DNA of 64,000 bases, taken from positions 28,959 to 92,958 of the forward strand of contig JAAAIG010000037.1 of NCBI GenBank assembly GCA_015852425.1, given 5' to 3'. Every line of letters starts with the position of its first letter. Position 1 is the first letter of the stretch. Shown here one piece after another: positions 43,262 through 54,419 of the stretch. The translations under genes and the position numbers were made by a program. The notes under the pieces are model-generated. The model saw only the letters and a program-made list of their open reading frames with translations. It was not told the DNA's origin and ran no database searches. Origin of the DNA: Gryganskiella cystojenkinii (Eukaryota; Mortierellomycota; Mortierellomycetes; Mortierellales; Mortierellaceae).

Positions 43262-45555
43262 TTAATTATATATCCACTTCACTTTGCCCGTTACTGATGC
43301 TAACATGTTCAGGCAGAAGTCCGGACCACTTGAGGCTTGGCAGTGAAACTCTATATCGGGTCGCATCTCCTCCAGGATCTGCTGTGTCTGACCAAACAGT
43401 TTTTGAATGATCTGGCGAGCTTCAGTTGGGCGACATAGCGCGTAGGATAAGACGAGTCTTTTTAATACGGGCCATGGTCGATGATGACGGTCACTATCCT
43501 GTACGTGTTGTCCATATCCTTGCTTGGATTCTCGTTCAACTTCGAACTGATGCATCCGAGCCTGGAGGAGCGCCTCGATATCCAGAGTGGATCCACATAA
43601 CTTTAGGTCCGCCAAACCATCGACCATGGACCGGTCGTAGTCCGATTCGTATTTGTTGTCCACTTGTTGTTGAACCTGGGTAAGCGAGGTACCAGTTGTG
43701 AAGCTTGGATCCGAGAATGAAGGCGACCACAGGGAAAATTGCTGGGTCGCGTCCAGAGACTCTCGGTAACGCTTGAGGACTGAAGGGTGGTCGTCGCAGC
43801 CTTGAATCCAAACGACAGGTGACCTTGGACAATCGAAGCCATCAAAAAAATCCTCGCTCTTCTCTAGATCGGAATAGATCGCCAGTCGATCCAAATATCT
43901 CAGCCGGGTTAGGAGACAAAGACCACTTTCGAGCTTGAACACGCGTATGCCACGGAACCATATCGAGAGCGACTCCAACAGCGGACAGACTCGGGAGAGG
44001 TAACCAAACACGAATCGCGAGTATTGACTGTTCTGATCGTTGTTGAGGTACGAGATGGTCCTCGAATTTTTCCCGGGGTCAAGACTGAAAGACAGGGTTT
44101 TCAATCCACGACAGGCCCAAAGAGGAGGACAAGGGGACCTAACAGCCATGCCCTGGTCATAGTCTTGAAAGACGTCCAGAGACAGCGATCTCCGGCCATC
44201 ACACCGAAAGTGGACCAACAGCGGCGATGTACAGAGAAATCGACGAATGAGTCTGTCGCGTTGAACAGGTGCACGACTCTCGCCCAAACATCGTGCCCGA
44301 CTCTCGCCCAGATATCGTCCAGGGATCGCATCACCAACGAGGATGTCCAAAGATGTGAGGCGGTTCTCCACTAAAGGGACTGAGAGAGCGACCGTCATCG
44401 CGGTTGTCGTTGCCAGGATCGGCATGGTCGTCATAGACAGAAGACTTTTCCAGTTCCTAGTCTCTTATCGGATTTGTTGATAATCAATCCCCCAAGAGCA
44501 TACGGCTGGAAACAGGTTCATCGGAACAGAGTATCGATCATCGCGATGACTAAAGTGGATTGTTCGGATCAGTGGACAATGCCGTGCGAGTCTTTCCCAA
44601 AGTCCACCCCAGGCATAACCTTCCAGAAACATGGGATAGTTCACATCACCTCGAGCGCTACTGAGGTCGAGCAAAAAAATCTCTTCGAGATGACTCCATT
44701 CCGGAAAGAATGTTTTCAGAGCTTCCGGACAGATCATGATACCTTCAAGACGAAGCGTGCGAAGGGACAATGCTGCCAGTGTTTTTTGGAGTCAGCGTTT
44801 TCGCTCTGGTCCTTTGTTCTACCGCAATGGCACTAGGATTAATAAGATGTTGGCGGTAACCGCTAGAGCTCACTGTCAGATGGACCAAGTTCGGGCATTG
44901 GCGCAGAATCGAGAACAGAGAGAGAGCCTCAGTCTTCTTGGGGAACTCCACATAGAGTTCCTGTAGATTCACAGAGTTGAAAGGACTAAGGAACCGTGCT
45001 TGATCATCCATGCCCGGAATGAGCCAATCATGTAGGTTGAGGTGTAAGGACTGAATTCGAAGTTGACTCTTGCCATTGCCACCGCCAGCACCATTTCCAT
45101 TGGCGTTTCCGTTGCTGTTGCTGTCGCTGCTGCTGCTGCTTTTGCCAGTATCAGCGTCGCTATCCAAAAATTTGTGAAGAATATAGGTCCCTGATCAACA
45201 ACGCCGTCATCTTTTCCCAATTGTTGACGTCAGCGGAGTATGGCTGTGGTTGGGTGACTTGTCTGCCCACGATGAGTTTATCAGCAATCAGGAGCCGCTC
45301 GCGAACGTGTTCCCAGGTCTTGGCGTCATATTGGTCCAAAGTCAGCTCGTGCTTGTAGAGTCCTCGCGCCACTTGATACCATTGACGAGAGACGCGGGCC
45401 GCGACCCACTTGAGCGTGCGTTGATCCAGGTATGAAAGGATATGGAAAAGGAGCTCGCTGATGGCTACGGGCGAGATCCAAGGATCATGAGCTACCGTCA
45501 ATGGCTCAAGCACCTCCTCGTTGACTAGGTGATTTCGAGATGAACTGGATAGCAT
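43262..45555 (-). pseudogene. F-box protein pseudogene (frameshifts and stop)
   Basis: From ATG 45555 the frame encodes an F-box (AISELLFHILSYL, VAARVSRQWYQVAR) and aligns by eye with the intact neighbour. Near 45185 the homology moves to a second frame (YILHKFLDSDADTGK). Near 44770, at a run of six A, it moves to a third frame (LAALSLRTLRLEG). At 44465-44467 an in-frame TAA interrupts SWGIDYQQIR before homology resumes with VENRLTSLDILVGD. The long final block (44434-43262) is intact to its end. Two frameshifts plus one stop argue against function. Sequencing errors at homopolymers could explain the A6 shift but not all three lesions. None of the breaks has convincing splice signals that would also preserve the homologous residues. 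Confidence 0.7.
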
Positions 45556-45828
45556 CTTGTTTGTGATGTTGTCTCGGCAGGGTTGGCCGTTGTCGTAAAA
45601 TGACGATATAACACCAAAGGAGTGGGAGAAAATGGAGAAGAAGCGGGAGGAAGACGAAGAGAAAGAAATCGAAAAGGAGGGAAAGCACTGGAGTAGACGC
45701 CGCAGCAAAAAAAAAAAAGTGAGAACGCCGTGTTTTGGAGAGCCCGGGCACGTTGTTGACATAGGAACCCTACCCCTACCTTCACGATCCATCAGTTTAT
45801 CTACCCTGTTCAGAATTTTTCTTGGCAA

Positions 45829-47493
45829 TTGACTGGTTTTATTATAGTCTTATCCATGGAATCCAGTCTTGGGGACCTCGGAGAACAGTTCATTCATTTG
45901 GATTAGCACCAGATTCCATGGTCGCATTTTTCTATGGTTCTTCCGTCAAACTAATATATATCAAGATTTCATATTGGGCGAGTGAACGACGATCGTGCTT
46001 CTCTTGGCACCACCTGCAAAGAAGATTCTTGCAGCTGTTGAAAGTTCAATTGACGCCAGTACTGGTCAGAGGTCCTTTGACGTCGACTGCTGAAGGTGTC
46101 AGCGGTCAGCGATTTAGCATATATATTAGAGAGCCCGGAATGCAACATTCAGCAGGCAAGAGAAAGAAAAGATAAGCGAGAAGGAGGAAGTGATGATCGA
46201 AGGGGAAATGACAGACAGCTTTGAAAAAGTAGTCAGATGCGAGAGAGAGAGAGAGAGTTCCCTTCTCTTTCTTTCACATTTCTGTTATATCTTCCTACCA
46301 CGAGTCCTCTTTCGTTTTTTTTGCAGCTACGGACAAAGGTACTATCAAGAAATTCACTATTTAAAGTAAACTATGAACAAAGACGATGTGCACGACTTTG
46401 ATGAATGCTTTTTTCTTCGAAAGGATCCGCTCAGCTTCTTGAAGGCGTGGGGCACAGAAAGAGACAGGAAATAAACAAAAAATCTAGGACCGATCGATCC
46501 ATGGACATCTTGTTATAACGAACAGTGAGAACGAACCAATACGAGCTCTGTAGTTTCTGAGATCCAATGGTCTAGGAAAACTTACTTTCATCGCGAACCA
46601 AGTTATTTGGAAGGGTTTGGACATGATTCCAAGTTGGCGTTCATTTCATCATTCATCATGTTCCACTCCGCGTACTCACTGTCTCTTACCCTCTCCCCTT
46701 CTTGTCACCAAGCACTCATACAAACTAAAAGATCCTTTGACACATGACGTACGAAATAACAACTTCGACTCCACGATCTGGTTTGAGCTCCATTTCCAAT
46801 CAATGACTCGCTGGTAGTCTAGCCGCTCATAAGATGAAATATGGGCTGGATCCTGATAATAAAGTTTAAGAATGGCGCGCCGACGTATGGCAAATAGTAA
46901 GTAAAAATGATATCACACTGCTGTATAGGCGTCGGGATACATGGCAGCTCGACGAGAATAACAATGAGCGTGTGAAGGAAAAAAAAATTACGCGCAGCCT
47001 AACCCTGCACTCAACCTTTCAAAGTTTCAATCTTACAGAGCGGCCAATTTTTCGGCGCATTCTCGGGTTTCGTTCTACTTGACAAAAACTACACAAGAGA
47101 AGAGTAAAAATAGAGAGCTATTCTGTTTTTTCCGCGAAAAAAAGCGTTCAGGGTCTGGCTGACTGGCTTCAGGGCGTTGAGCTGGTCTGTGTGCTGGCAG
47201 CAGCGGGTGGCTAAAATGTGTTTTTTTTTTTTTTTTGCGCCAGCAGGTTCCAGGACGCAGAATTCCTTTGCGATTGGCCAACAAAAAAGGATCTGAATCT
47301 CCCTATTTTTGAAATATTTTCATATGTGCAGCCTACGCCCAAAAATAGTGTGTGCCGCTGAAATGTCGCCAAAAATAAAAAAAGGACCTTATTTTCTCGG
47401 GAATCCAATTTTTTTTGGCTCTCTGTGCAACCACTATATTCTAGTCAGTCCTGGCCTGACTCCGACTAGTGCCCTGACTTTCCCTTCCGGACA
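45829..47493. other. Intergenic, no supported gene
   Basis: This 1.7-kb interval lies upstream of both the F-box pseudogene and the oxidase gene. It contains a short GA repeat near 46238-46256 and T-rich runs. ORFs are short and look random. Confidence 0.5.
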
Positions 47494-47500
47494 TATAAAA
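47494..47500 (+). promoter_or_regulatory. TATA box of the BBE-like oxidase gene
   Basis: TATAAAA lies 165 nt upstream of the oxidase start codon and is preceded by C/T-rich sequence. Confidence 0.6.
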
Positions 47501-47658
47501 GGCTGGTTCACCTCTCCTTGATTTTTTTGAGATACAAACACCAGCTTTCTCCTTGCAATCCAAAACAAGCACAGCAAGTTCCTTCCACCATTTTTCTTTT
47601 TTCTCAAATCTTACGTTTTAGTCCATTCCTGTTCTCATCTGCACACCATCTGTCAATA

Positions 47659-49227
47659 ATGCATATCTCAAGTCTGAGCGGCTCAGCTGCGTCGCTCCTT
47701 CTGCTCCTCTCTTCCTCCTATGTCGCCCAGGGTGCCTTCATCCCCGCAGATTTCGCCGGCACTAATGGCATGACTCTAGCTGCTGCCCCCACTTCTCAAT
47801 TGTTGAACTGTCTCAAGCCCTTGGGCTCAAAAGTCTTGACCAGCTCCAGTTCTCAATACAACGCACAACGCTATGGCTTTGATTTGCGCTACACCTTCAA
47901 ACCCCAGGTCATCGTCATGGCCAGTTCTGTCTCTGATGTCCAGACTGCGGTCAAGTGCGCGACAGATGCCAAAGTCGCGGTGGCACCTAGATCTGGTGGT
48001 CATTCCTTCGAGGGCTATTCAATCGGTGGTCAAGACGGTTCCTTGGTCCTCGATCTCACCGGTATGAGCGCCGTTACTGTTTCCTCGAAAGGTGTTGCCA
48101 AGGTCGGTGCCGGTATTCGCCTCGGTCAGTTGTACCTTGACCTTTTCAATAAAGGTGGTTACACCATCAACGCCGGTACCTGCCCCTCGGTCGGTATCGG
48201 TGGTCATGCCCTCGGTGGTGGATTCGGTCTCTTGGCCCGCAAGAAGGGTCTTTTGATCGACAGTATCATCGAGATGCAGGTCGTCAATGCTCAAGGTCAA
48301 GTCCTCACAGTCTCGGCGACCAGCAACCCCGACCTTTTCTATGCCTTGCGCGGTGCCGGTGGTGGATCTTATGGTGTGGTAACCCAGTTCACGCTCCAAG
48401 CCTTCAAGCCCTCTACCAAGGTGACCTCGTACACTTACGACTGGAAAATCAAAGATTATGCTGCGGTCTTGCGTGCTTACATTGATTTCCAGAGCATTGC
48501 TTCCCGTGATGTCGGTGTTGAGATGAACGTCGCTGCTGATGGTCTCATGATGTACGGTCTTTTCGAGGGTTCCAAGGCTGAACAGGCCAAGGCCCTGGCC
48601 CCATTCTTGTCGAAGGCTCCCAAGCCTTCGAATTCAGATGTCCGTGAGGGTCGCCATATCGATGCCCAGTTGAGATTCGCTTATGTCAGTGGTGATCCCA
48701 AGGATATCAATGCCTTGTCTCTCAAGGGCAAGTACAAAGCCGGCGACTCTCGTTACACCAAGGGCAAGTCTCTGGTCTACAATGCGCCGCTCAAGGACTC
48801 AACCATTGCCCTCCTCGGTAAATGGGGGGCCATGAAGCCCAAGGGTTCGACTGCGAACTACATCATTGTTGACATCTGGGGTGGAGCCGTCTCAGACACT
48901 AGTGCGGACGCCACTGCGTTCATTCACCGTAACGCCCATTCAGTCTTTGAATTCGTCTCGGAGTGGAACGAGGATCCCAACGCCAAGCCTGGTGTGAAGG
49001 ATTGCAAGGAGTGCTTGAATTGGATGAACAACATGTACGCCGAGTTCTTGAAGGATTACAAGGCCAACTATGGCGACGTCCGAGGCTATCAAAACTATAT
49101 CGATAAAGATCTCTTGGAATGGCAAGATGCCTACTACGGCAGCGCGCTCTCCAAGTTGAAGCAGATCAAGAAGGCCACGGATCCTAGCAACACGTTCCGA
49201 TTCCCTCAGAGTATCCCTCTTCCTTAA
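47659..49227 (+). CDS. Secreted FAD-linked oxidase, berberine-bridge-enzyme-like
   Basis: A single 522-residue exon. I chose the ATG at 47659 because it starts a clean signal peptide (MHISSLSGSAASLLLLLSSS, cleaved near VAQGA); an upstream in-frame ATG would bury it. The PCMH-type FAD domain has APRSGGHSFEGYS, whose His is the usual covalent 8-alpha attachment site, and NAGTCPSVGIGGHALGGGFG, whose Cys fits the second, 6-S-cysteinyl link. Bicovalent flavin is typical of BBE-like and glucooligosaccharide oxidases. The C-terminal BBE segment (YQNYIDKDL, KQIKKATDPSNTFRFPQSI) is present. It likely oxidises a sugar or other alcohol outside the cell, making hydrogen peroxide; the substrate is unknown. 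Confidence 0.88.
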   Translation: MHISSLSGSAASLLLLLSSSYVAQGAFIPADFAGTNGMTLAAAPTSQLLNCLKPLGSKVLTSSSSQYNAQRYGFDLRYTFKPQVIVMASSVSDVQTAVKCATDAKVAVAPRSGGHSFEGYSIGGQDGSLVLDLTGMSAVTVSSKGVAKVGAGIRLGQLYLDLFNKGGYTINAGTCPSVGIGGHALGGGFGLLARKKGLLIDSIIEMQVVNAQGQVLTVSATSNPDLFYALRGAGGGSYGVVTQFTLQAFKPSTKVTSYTYDWKIKDYAAVLRAYIDFQSIASRDVGVEMNVAADGLMMYGLFEGSKAEQAKALAPFLSKAPKPSNSDVREGRHIDAQLRFAYVSGDPKDINALSLKGKYKAGDSRYTKGKSLVYNAPLKDSTIALLGKWGAMKPKGSTANYIIVDIWGGAVSDTSADATAFIHRNAHSVFEFVSEWNEDPNAKPGVKDCKECLNWMNNMYAEFLKDYKANYGDVRGYQNYIDKDLLEWQDAYYGSALSKLKQIKKATDPSNTFRFPQSIPLP

Positions 49228-50959
49228 TTTGTCTCTTTTCATTGTACATATTCATGCATCTTCCAACTACATATTAAAACTATTGAGCATAGAAAAACAG
49301 AATGCAGTTTTTTACTTGAGCTACAAGGTGTTGCTGAGCTTGGTGAGAGTCGGAAATTGGGTTATTAGATGGCAGGACGGCTCTTGAAGTTCAGAGGTGC
49401 TCGCCCAGATCTCAAAGAGATCGAATTCGAGTGGATGTGGATTTCAGAGGATTTGAAGGCCCTTTTGCTCGTACTCCGCGTCCAGATCTCTCTGGCACAA
49501 TCGCTGTGATTGAGCCCCCCTTGCCTTTTCCAGAGCCTGGAAAAACAATGACAGGGTTATTGCAGAATGAAAGGGTCGAGAATCGGCTATCTCAACTTGG
49601 GCCTTTACCCTCACGGATATTTTTGACAGCAACAGGAGGCTCTTTTTCCTTCACGCGTTTTTTTTGGGAATGTGTCCCATGGACTAATGGACTAGCAAAT
49701 GGTTGTTGACACTTTCGGTCCGTCATTCAATAATGACGGTATGATTATTGATGAGAAGCAGAGCAGAGAGATTTCAATCATTTGAAGCAAAAAGGCTTTT
49801 TATTTTTATTAAAGGGTCAAAACAACTAATAAGCATGTCTATGGACAGGTCTACTCTCAGTCAACCCTCTCTTCTTCAACAAGAAGGGGAGAGAGCTGTG
49901 CAGGGTGCGCCAACGAGCAGGCGGCAGACCATTCGCACCCCAATAAATTGAAACACGTCCACAACAATGCTCCTTGCCCCCGGCATGGTCGGGTCATTCA
50001 AGAGTAATTCCTAAGGTCCCATGGCTTTGACTCACACCATCAATCTCTGCCATGTAGCCTCCCTGAGTTTTTCAACCGGGGTTCGCTGACCGTGACTGTC
50101 TCCAGCTACAGCAACAGCTGGTGGGGCGTGGAAAAGACAGACGCGGGGTCCTAGGATTTACCTTTTTATTCCCTCGTCTAACCCCATGCAAGACTCAAGC
50201 ATGTCAAACAAGCGCGAGAGTCCGCTGCAAAATCAATGACGCGGGACATAGCTGGGAGACGGGTGTTGACTTCCCACTGAGGCAGGTATCCGTTGTCAAG
50301 TGTTTTTGCTGCAAAAGGGATGACTCACCGAGCAACGAGGCTTTCGGTTACCAGCGGCGCCAATGAAGGCCAGTTTCCTTTTCCGTGGCGATCCTCGTTG
50401 TGTTGAGTCCGTGTTTGCGTTTGAAGGAGAGAAAAGAAAGAGAGAGAAGGAAGGAAGGAGAGGTGTTCCCTTTTATACCATCCGCAAGAGGGTGGAGTAC
50501 GGTCACATTGATGGTTGACTATTCCTCGCGCAGCCTCAAAGCGACAACAGATGAGAGATGTGTCCAGGGTTTGATGGTCCAACATGGATGATCGATTTCA
50601 GTCGAGAAGAGTCTAAACCATCAGTCATGTGCCCTCGGCTTGACTGCCTTTCGTGTCATATGCAAAAAATGTCAAATATGCCGCCATGACCGCAACAACC
50701 AAGTCCAGGAGCAATGCGGGAACTTCAGCTTCACTCCCTTTCTCCTTATTTACTCCCAGCAGCACTGTTCTTGTTCACTTGCGCCTATAATAACAAGGAA
50801 TACCCCTGCCCGGGCCTCTGGTTGAGAAACATTGGTTGCCGCGTCTTTTCTTTTCAGAAAGACTGAAGAGCTCGTGTAGTCGTAGATCGATGAGCTTTAT
50901 TTGGGATCTAGCTGAGCTGCCAACCCTGGACATAGACACACGCAACTAAATTCGGGAGC
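49228..50959. other. Gene-poor interval downstream of the oxidase
   Basis: Contains the oxidase 3' flank. No splice-linked or long ORF was found, and no repeat family is obvious apart from AG-rich runs near 50430-50460. Confidence 0.45.
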
Positions 50960-51090
50960 AGATCCCATAGTCTCTCTCTCTTTGTCCATCAACCTAGTCT
51001 AGTCCCCTTGCATGCTCACTCGTTGTTTAACTTATAATCAATATATCTTGGTTTTACACGCCTTACTCAAACCTGCCTGTCAGTCCCTGT
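50960..51090 (+). repeat. Dispersed repeat copy 1
   Basis: Shares with 53055-53184 the ordered words agtctctc, ctctttgt, cctagtc, cttgcatgc, cactc, tttttacac, actcaaac and cctg. Similarity is diverged but collinear over about 120 bp. Confidence 0.5.
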
Positions 51091-51263
51091 CATTCTAACA
51101 CTATTCTTGCTTGACCCCATCCCTCCCATCTTTGGGTATGCACCATCTTCCTCATGCTCCTTCTCGGACACGTTTCCATCTTTGTCTTTGATAACGACGA
51201 ACCACCAAGATCAACTTGCCAAGATTGGCTTCCGGTAACAGCCCTTTTTTGGTTTTCACCTTC

Positions 51264-51350
51264 ACTTTTCCCTCAGTCTCAATAACTCACTAGTCTAGTC
51301 CCTGTCCAATATATCTCCGTTCTATACACCTTATTTAAGCCCTTGACACT
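51264..51350 (+). repeat. Dispersed repeat copy 2 (shorter)
   Basis: Carries ctagtctagtccc, caatatatct and gcccttgaca in the same order as copies 1 and 3, over about 85 bp. Confidence 0.4.
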
Positions 51351-51578
51351 AATGCACGATTTGTTCTACATGGCTCTAACATGAAGATTCACTGTAATGC
51401 AGTTTATTGGATCAAATTGCTCTATAAGGCTGATTCCTTCCATTACATTCCTCCCTCCTTGTTGCGCATCACCTCGAGCATCACCTTCTCCTTAAGAGTA
51501 AAACGCCAAAGATGTAGAGTCCATAGGAGAGCTGCCAAGAGTTTCGTCGTAAATGTGGTTTAGCGAAGAGTCGTACAG

Positions 51579-52985
51579 TCATTCTCCATCGCTGGTATCT
51601 TCCTCCTGGTTAGTATCATCCTCAAACTCATCGTTCAAGCAGGCCTCATAAATCCTCATAGTTTCTCACAGTTGCTGTCATACATGCCTAATTAACGATA
51701 AAAGTATAAAAAAAAGTTAAGAATACAGCATTTTACCCTGACTTACAGCATGTGAACTAGTCCTTGTGCCTGTTGCTTCCATGTTTTGGTAGTTGTAGGC
51801 AGTACGTGTGAATCATACAAGTGGACAAGTATGATGTATGAGCTGAAAGAGCAAGTCCGCATCTCCATCGTTTTGAAAACCAGTCCTAGAGAAAGTACCA
51901 AGCAATATCAGCAAGTTGTGGAATAGATAGCACAGTGGGAATATAGATCTTTAAACAGAGCCTTACCTCCAGAGTACATTGAAAAATCAAGCCTGCTTAC
52001 GGAATTGGTCATGACTGCTCTTGTAGGCGATGGGATGCTATGAGATGGAGGTCTTTAAACAAGGTTACATCAAGTCCGCGAAGAAACTTGGTTGCAACCT
52101 CATCCCATTCTTTGAGACTCTCAGCAATGAACCAATCGCGGCCGTTTGTAGTGTCCCTCGCTACTAAGTCCACCTTCCGTCCAGCCTGCTTGCGTGGTAT
52201 AGGTGTTTCTGTGTCAACTTTGCGCCCCATGTTCCTTCTCTTTCCTCACTCGAGGCCAGCCTTTTCGCCATCAATCATGGTCAGTCAGTCAAAATGTCAG
52301 CCAACAAGCGGTCACGCCTCCCTACACCAGAATGCCTCAGATAGATCTTTGTTGCCAAACGGACATGACTTTGAGGTATACAATTGCGTCCTAGAGAACA
52401 AGCACAGGGGACTATATTAGCCTGCTTTGAATAAGTCTCGAACCCTTGTACGATAATTAAAAAAAAAAAAAAAAATACTTACCAGCTCACAGGAATATCA
52501 ATCTGCTTGTGGAACGGGTACAGATGCAGCATACTCTCCTTTGACAAGAGCCTTTCTGACGTGACAAGAGTCTTGGCCATCTTGTGTTCATGTCAGGATC
52601 TGACATAGACGTAGCATTTGCAAGGGTGGCTACCCCTGGGACAGAATCAAAGGAAGATCAGAGCCTTGAGTGAGATCAGCAATTCCATCTAGTGCTAGTG
52701 AGAACCGTGATTGGGTTTGGCTCTTGAAGACTAGGAACTTAGGAGAAAATCCAGCTCACCAACTTTCCGCACAGTCTTCTGGTTCAACAGCGTATAGCTG
52801 AAGAAAAACTATCAGGTTATTATAAGATCAAAAATAAAACTATATACAAACGTTTCATGTCATGTTACCACTTACGTCTTTCCTCTGTCATATCCTCTTC
52901 TGGAGAAGTATCAATCCACTTGTAAGTGACTGTTCGTATGCAGTTGAATATCCCGGACTGGATAGTTGCTCCTTAGAAGTAAAGC
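51579..52985 (-). pseudogene. Decayed multi-exon gene, nuclease-like C-terminal part
   Basis: Minus-strand pieces look like exons of one gene in order. They are: IQSGIFNCIRTVTYKW (about 52975-52880); YTLLNQKTVRKVG (52799-52758); MAKTLVTSERLLSKESMLHLY and on to a GTAAGT donor (52580-52484); VDLVARDTTNGRDWFIAESLKEWD (within 52230-52009); GLVFKTMEMRTCSFSSYI to GLVHML (about 51895-51750); and a terminal MRIYEACLNDEFEDD ending at 51579. An in-frame TGA at 52247-52249 and frame breaks between pieces suggest decay. The DLVA...WFIAESLK arrangement resembles a PD-(D/E)xK nuclease core like that in Crinkler-type proteins. That family link is from memory and is tentative. Confidence 0.45.
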
Positions 52986-53054
52986 GAGTCGGTCAGGAAT
53001 CCAATCTGTCCCTTACTTTCTGGATCAAGTCCTTGTTTCCCTTTCGTATAAATA

Positions 53055-53184
53055 CCAGATAGTCTCTCGCTCTTTGTTCCTCAGTCTGCAATAACTTAAT
53101 CGCCTAGTCCTCTTGCATGCACTCCTTGTTCGCCTTGATCGTTTTTACACACCTCACTCAAACTCGCCTGTTAGCCCTTGACAG
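53055..53184 (+). repeat. Dispersed repeat copy 3
   Basis: Collinear with copy 1; it is preceded by tataaat at 53047-53053 and so could be a copied promoter-leader segment. Confidence 0.5.
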
Positions 53185-53328
53185 AAACAGGGTCCAGGGA
53201 GAAACCAGAGGACCTAATATCATGTCCGATAAAAAAGTGTTTTCGGCCTGTTCTTGTCTGGGCATGAATGTCGTTCGCTTGGTCTTTCGTTGAGGGACAT
53301 CTCGGGGCTACCACGACACTCGTCAACA

Positions 53329-53496
53329 TCATTTACCCTTGGCATTTCCAACTTGGTCCAAAGTACCGGGTAGCAGGTTACCAGCTGTGCCGATGAGTGC
53401 GGTCTGTGCATTCGAGAGCGCCTTCTTTGCGGGGTCACAGTCTCCTTTGTTCCTGCTAAAACATTCCGTGGTCGAGAACGAGCCAGAGATCAACAC
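53329..53496 (-). other. Short cysteine-containing coding-like segment
   Basis: A minus-strand frame of about 55 codons (SFSTTECFSRNKGDCDPAKK ... GTAGNLLPGTLDQ) ends at a TGA at 53329-53331. A second open stretch from ATG 53628 (MESKLSWILKQAAFVKEF) lies upstream in another frame and might be its first exon, but I could not define a convincing intron. Unknown function; could be a small gene or a relic. Confidence 0.2.
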
Positions 53497-53809
53497 TCCG
53501 CCCTATTGCCTTGAAATAACTGTATGTGTCAAATCCTGTATGTCATCGAGAGCAGATATATCAGACTCATAGTTGAACTCTTTGACGAAAGCGGCTTGTT
53601 TCAAGATCCAGGATAGTTTGGATTCCATGGGCGAGTTGGGTGCAGAGAAAATGTCAGTTCGGGGTTAGTGATTCAGCTTGTGCCTGTCGATGAGCGTATG
53701 GGTAATAAAACAGTGGTGGGCAAATGAAGCATTCACAATTCAATTTCGCAGTATAATCATTTCTTAAAGAGAATGCGTCCAGAGAAGGAAAGACATCTGG
53801 AGCCTTCTA

Positions 53810-54058
53810 CCCACATTTCATCCGGTGCATCTGTTGCCAGACGCGAACCCCGGATATTCAAATGGGAAACAAGACGACAAAATCTTTTTTTCTGGAGACA
53901 TAGGTTGAGAAGAGAGAAGTCCACCATCTTCAAATAAAGAGCCTTTGCGTGAGAGCCTTGCAGACCTAATCGAGATCATATCCTGCGAGCCACATTTCAT
54001 TCAGTGCATCTGTTGCCAGACGCGAACGTTGGATATACTCAAATGGAAAACAAGGACA
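53810..54058 (+). repeat. 70-bp direct repeat pair
   Basis: Segments 53810-53880 and 53989-54058 share cacatttcat, ggtgcatctgttgccagacg (one mismatch in the second copy) and caaatgg with a few mismatches and a small indel, 179 bp apart in the same orientation. Confidence 0.75.
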
Positions 54059-54182
54059 GAGCCAGCCAAATGTAAAAACACTGCTTTTCCCCAGCATCAA
54101 CACTTTTCCGGACGCATGCTAACACGCTGAAGCATCACTGTTTACCTTTTGCAGTTATAAAGAGTAACAAACAGATATTACA

Positions 54183-54290
54183 AGTGGGAGTGCGTATGTG
54201 TTTGTGGGATTGCATGTGTATGTGAGAGTGCATGTGTATGTAGGAGTGCATGTGTATGTGGGAGTGTGTATGTGTATGTGCATGTGTTTG
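54183..54290 (+). repeat. GT-rich minisatellite
   Basis: About six imperfect units of roughly 18 bp built on gtgcatgtgtatgtgggagt. It lies beyond the 3' end of the GTPase gene. Confidence 0.8.
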
Positions 54291-54419
54291 CAAGAAGTAA
54301 AAGCGAGCGATGAAGTGACAAAGCAATGAAAATTCTGGAGTGTTTGGTCAATGGTTGAAAAAAACAAGTCACTGAAGCCATTTTTGCCTAACAAACATCG
54401 ACGTTTCAACAGAGTACGT

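Noticed and set aside
44490..44540. GTATGC...GACTAG as an intron removing the stop in the F-box pseudogene
   Set aside because: It would delete residues (SWGID) that are conserved with the intact paralogue, and the other two frame breaks would remain.
47518..47658. Upstream in-frame ATG adding 47 residues to the oxidase
   Set aside because: It lies just after the TATA box and would put a hydrophilic leader in front of a clear signal peptide; the ATG at 47659 is preferred.
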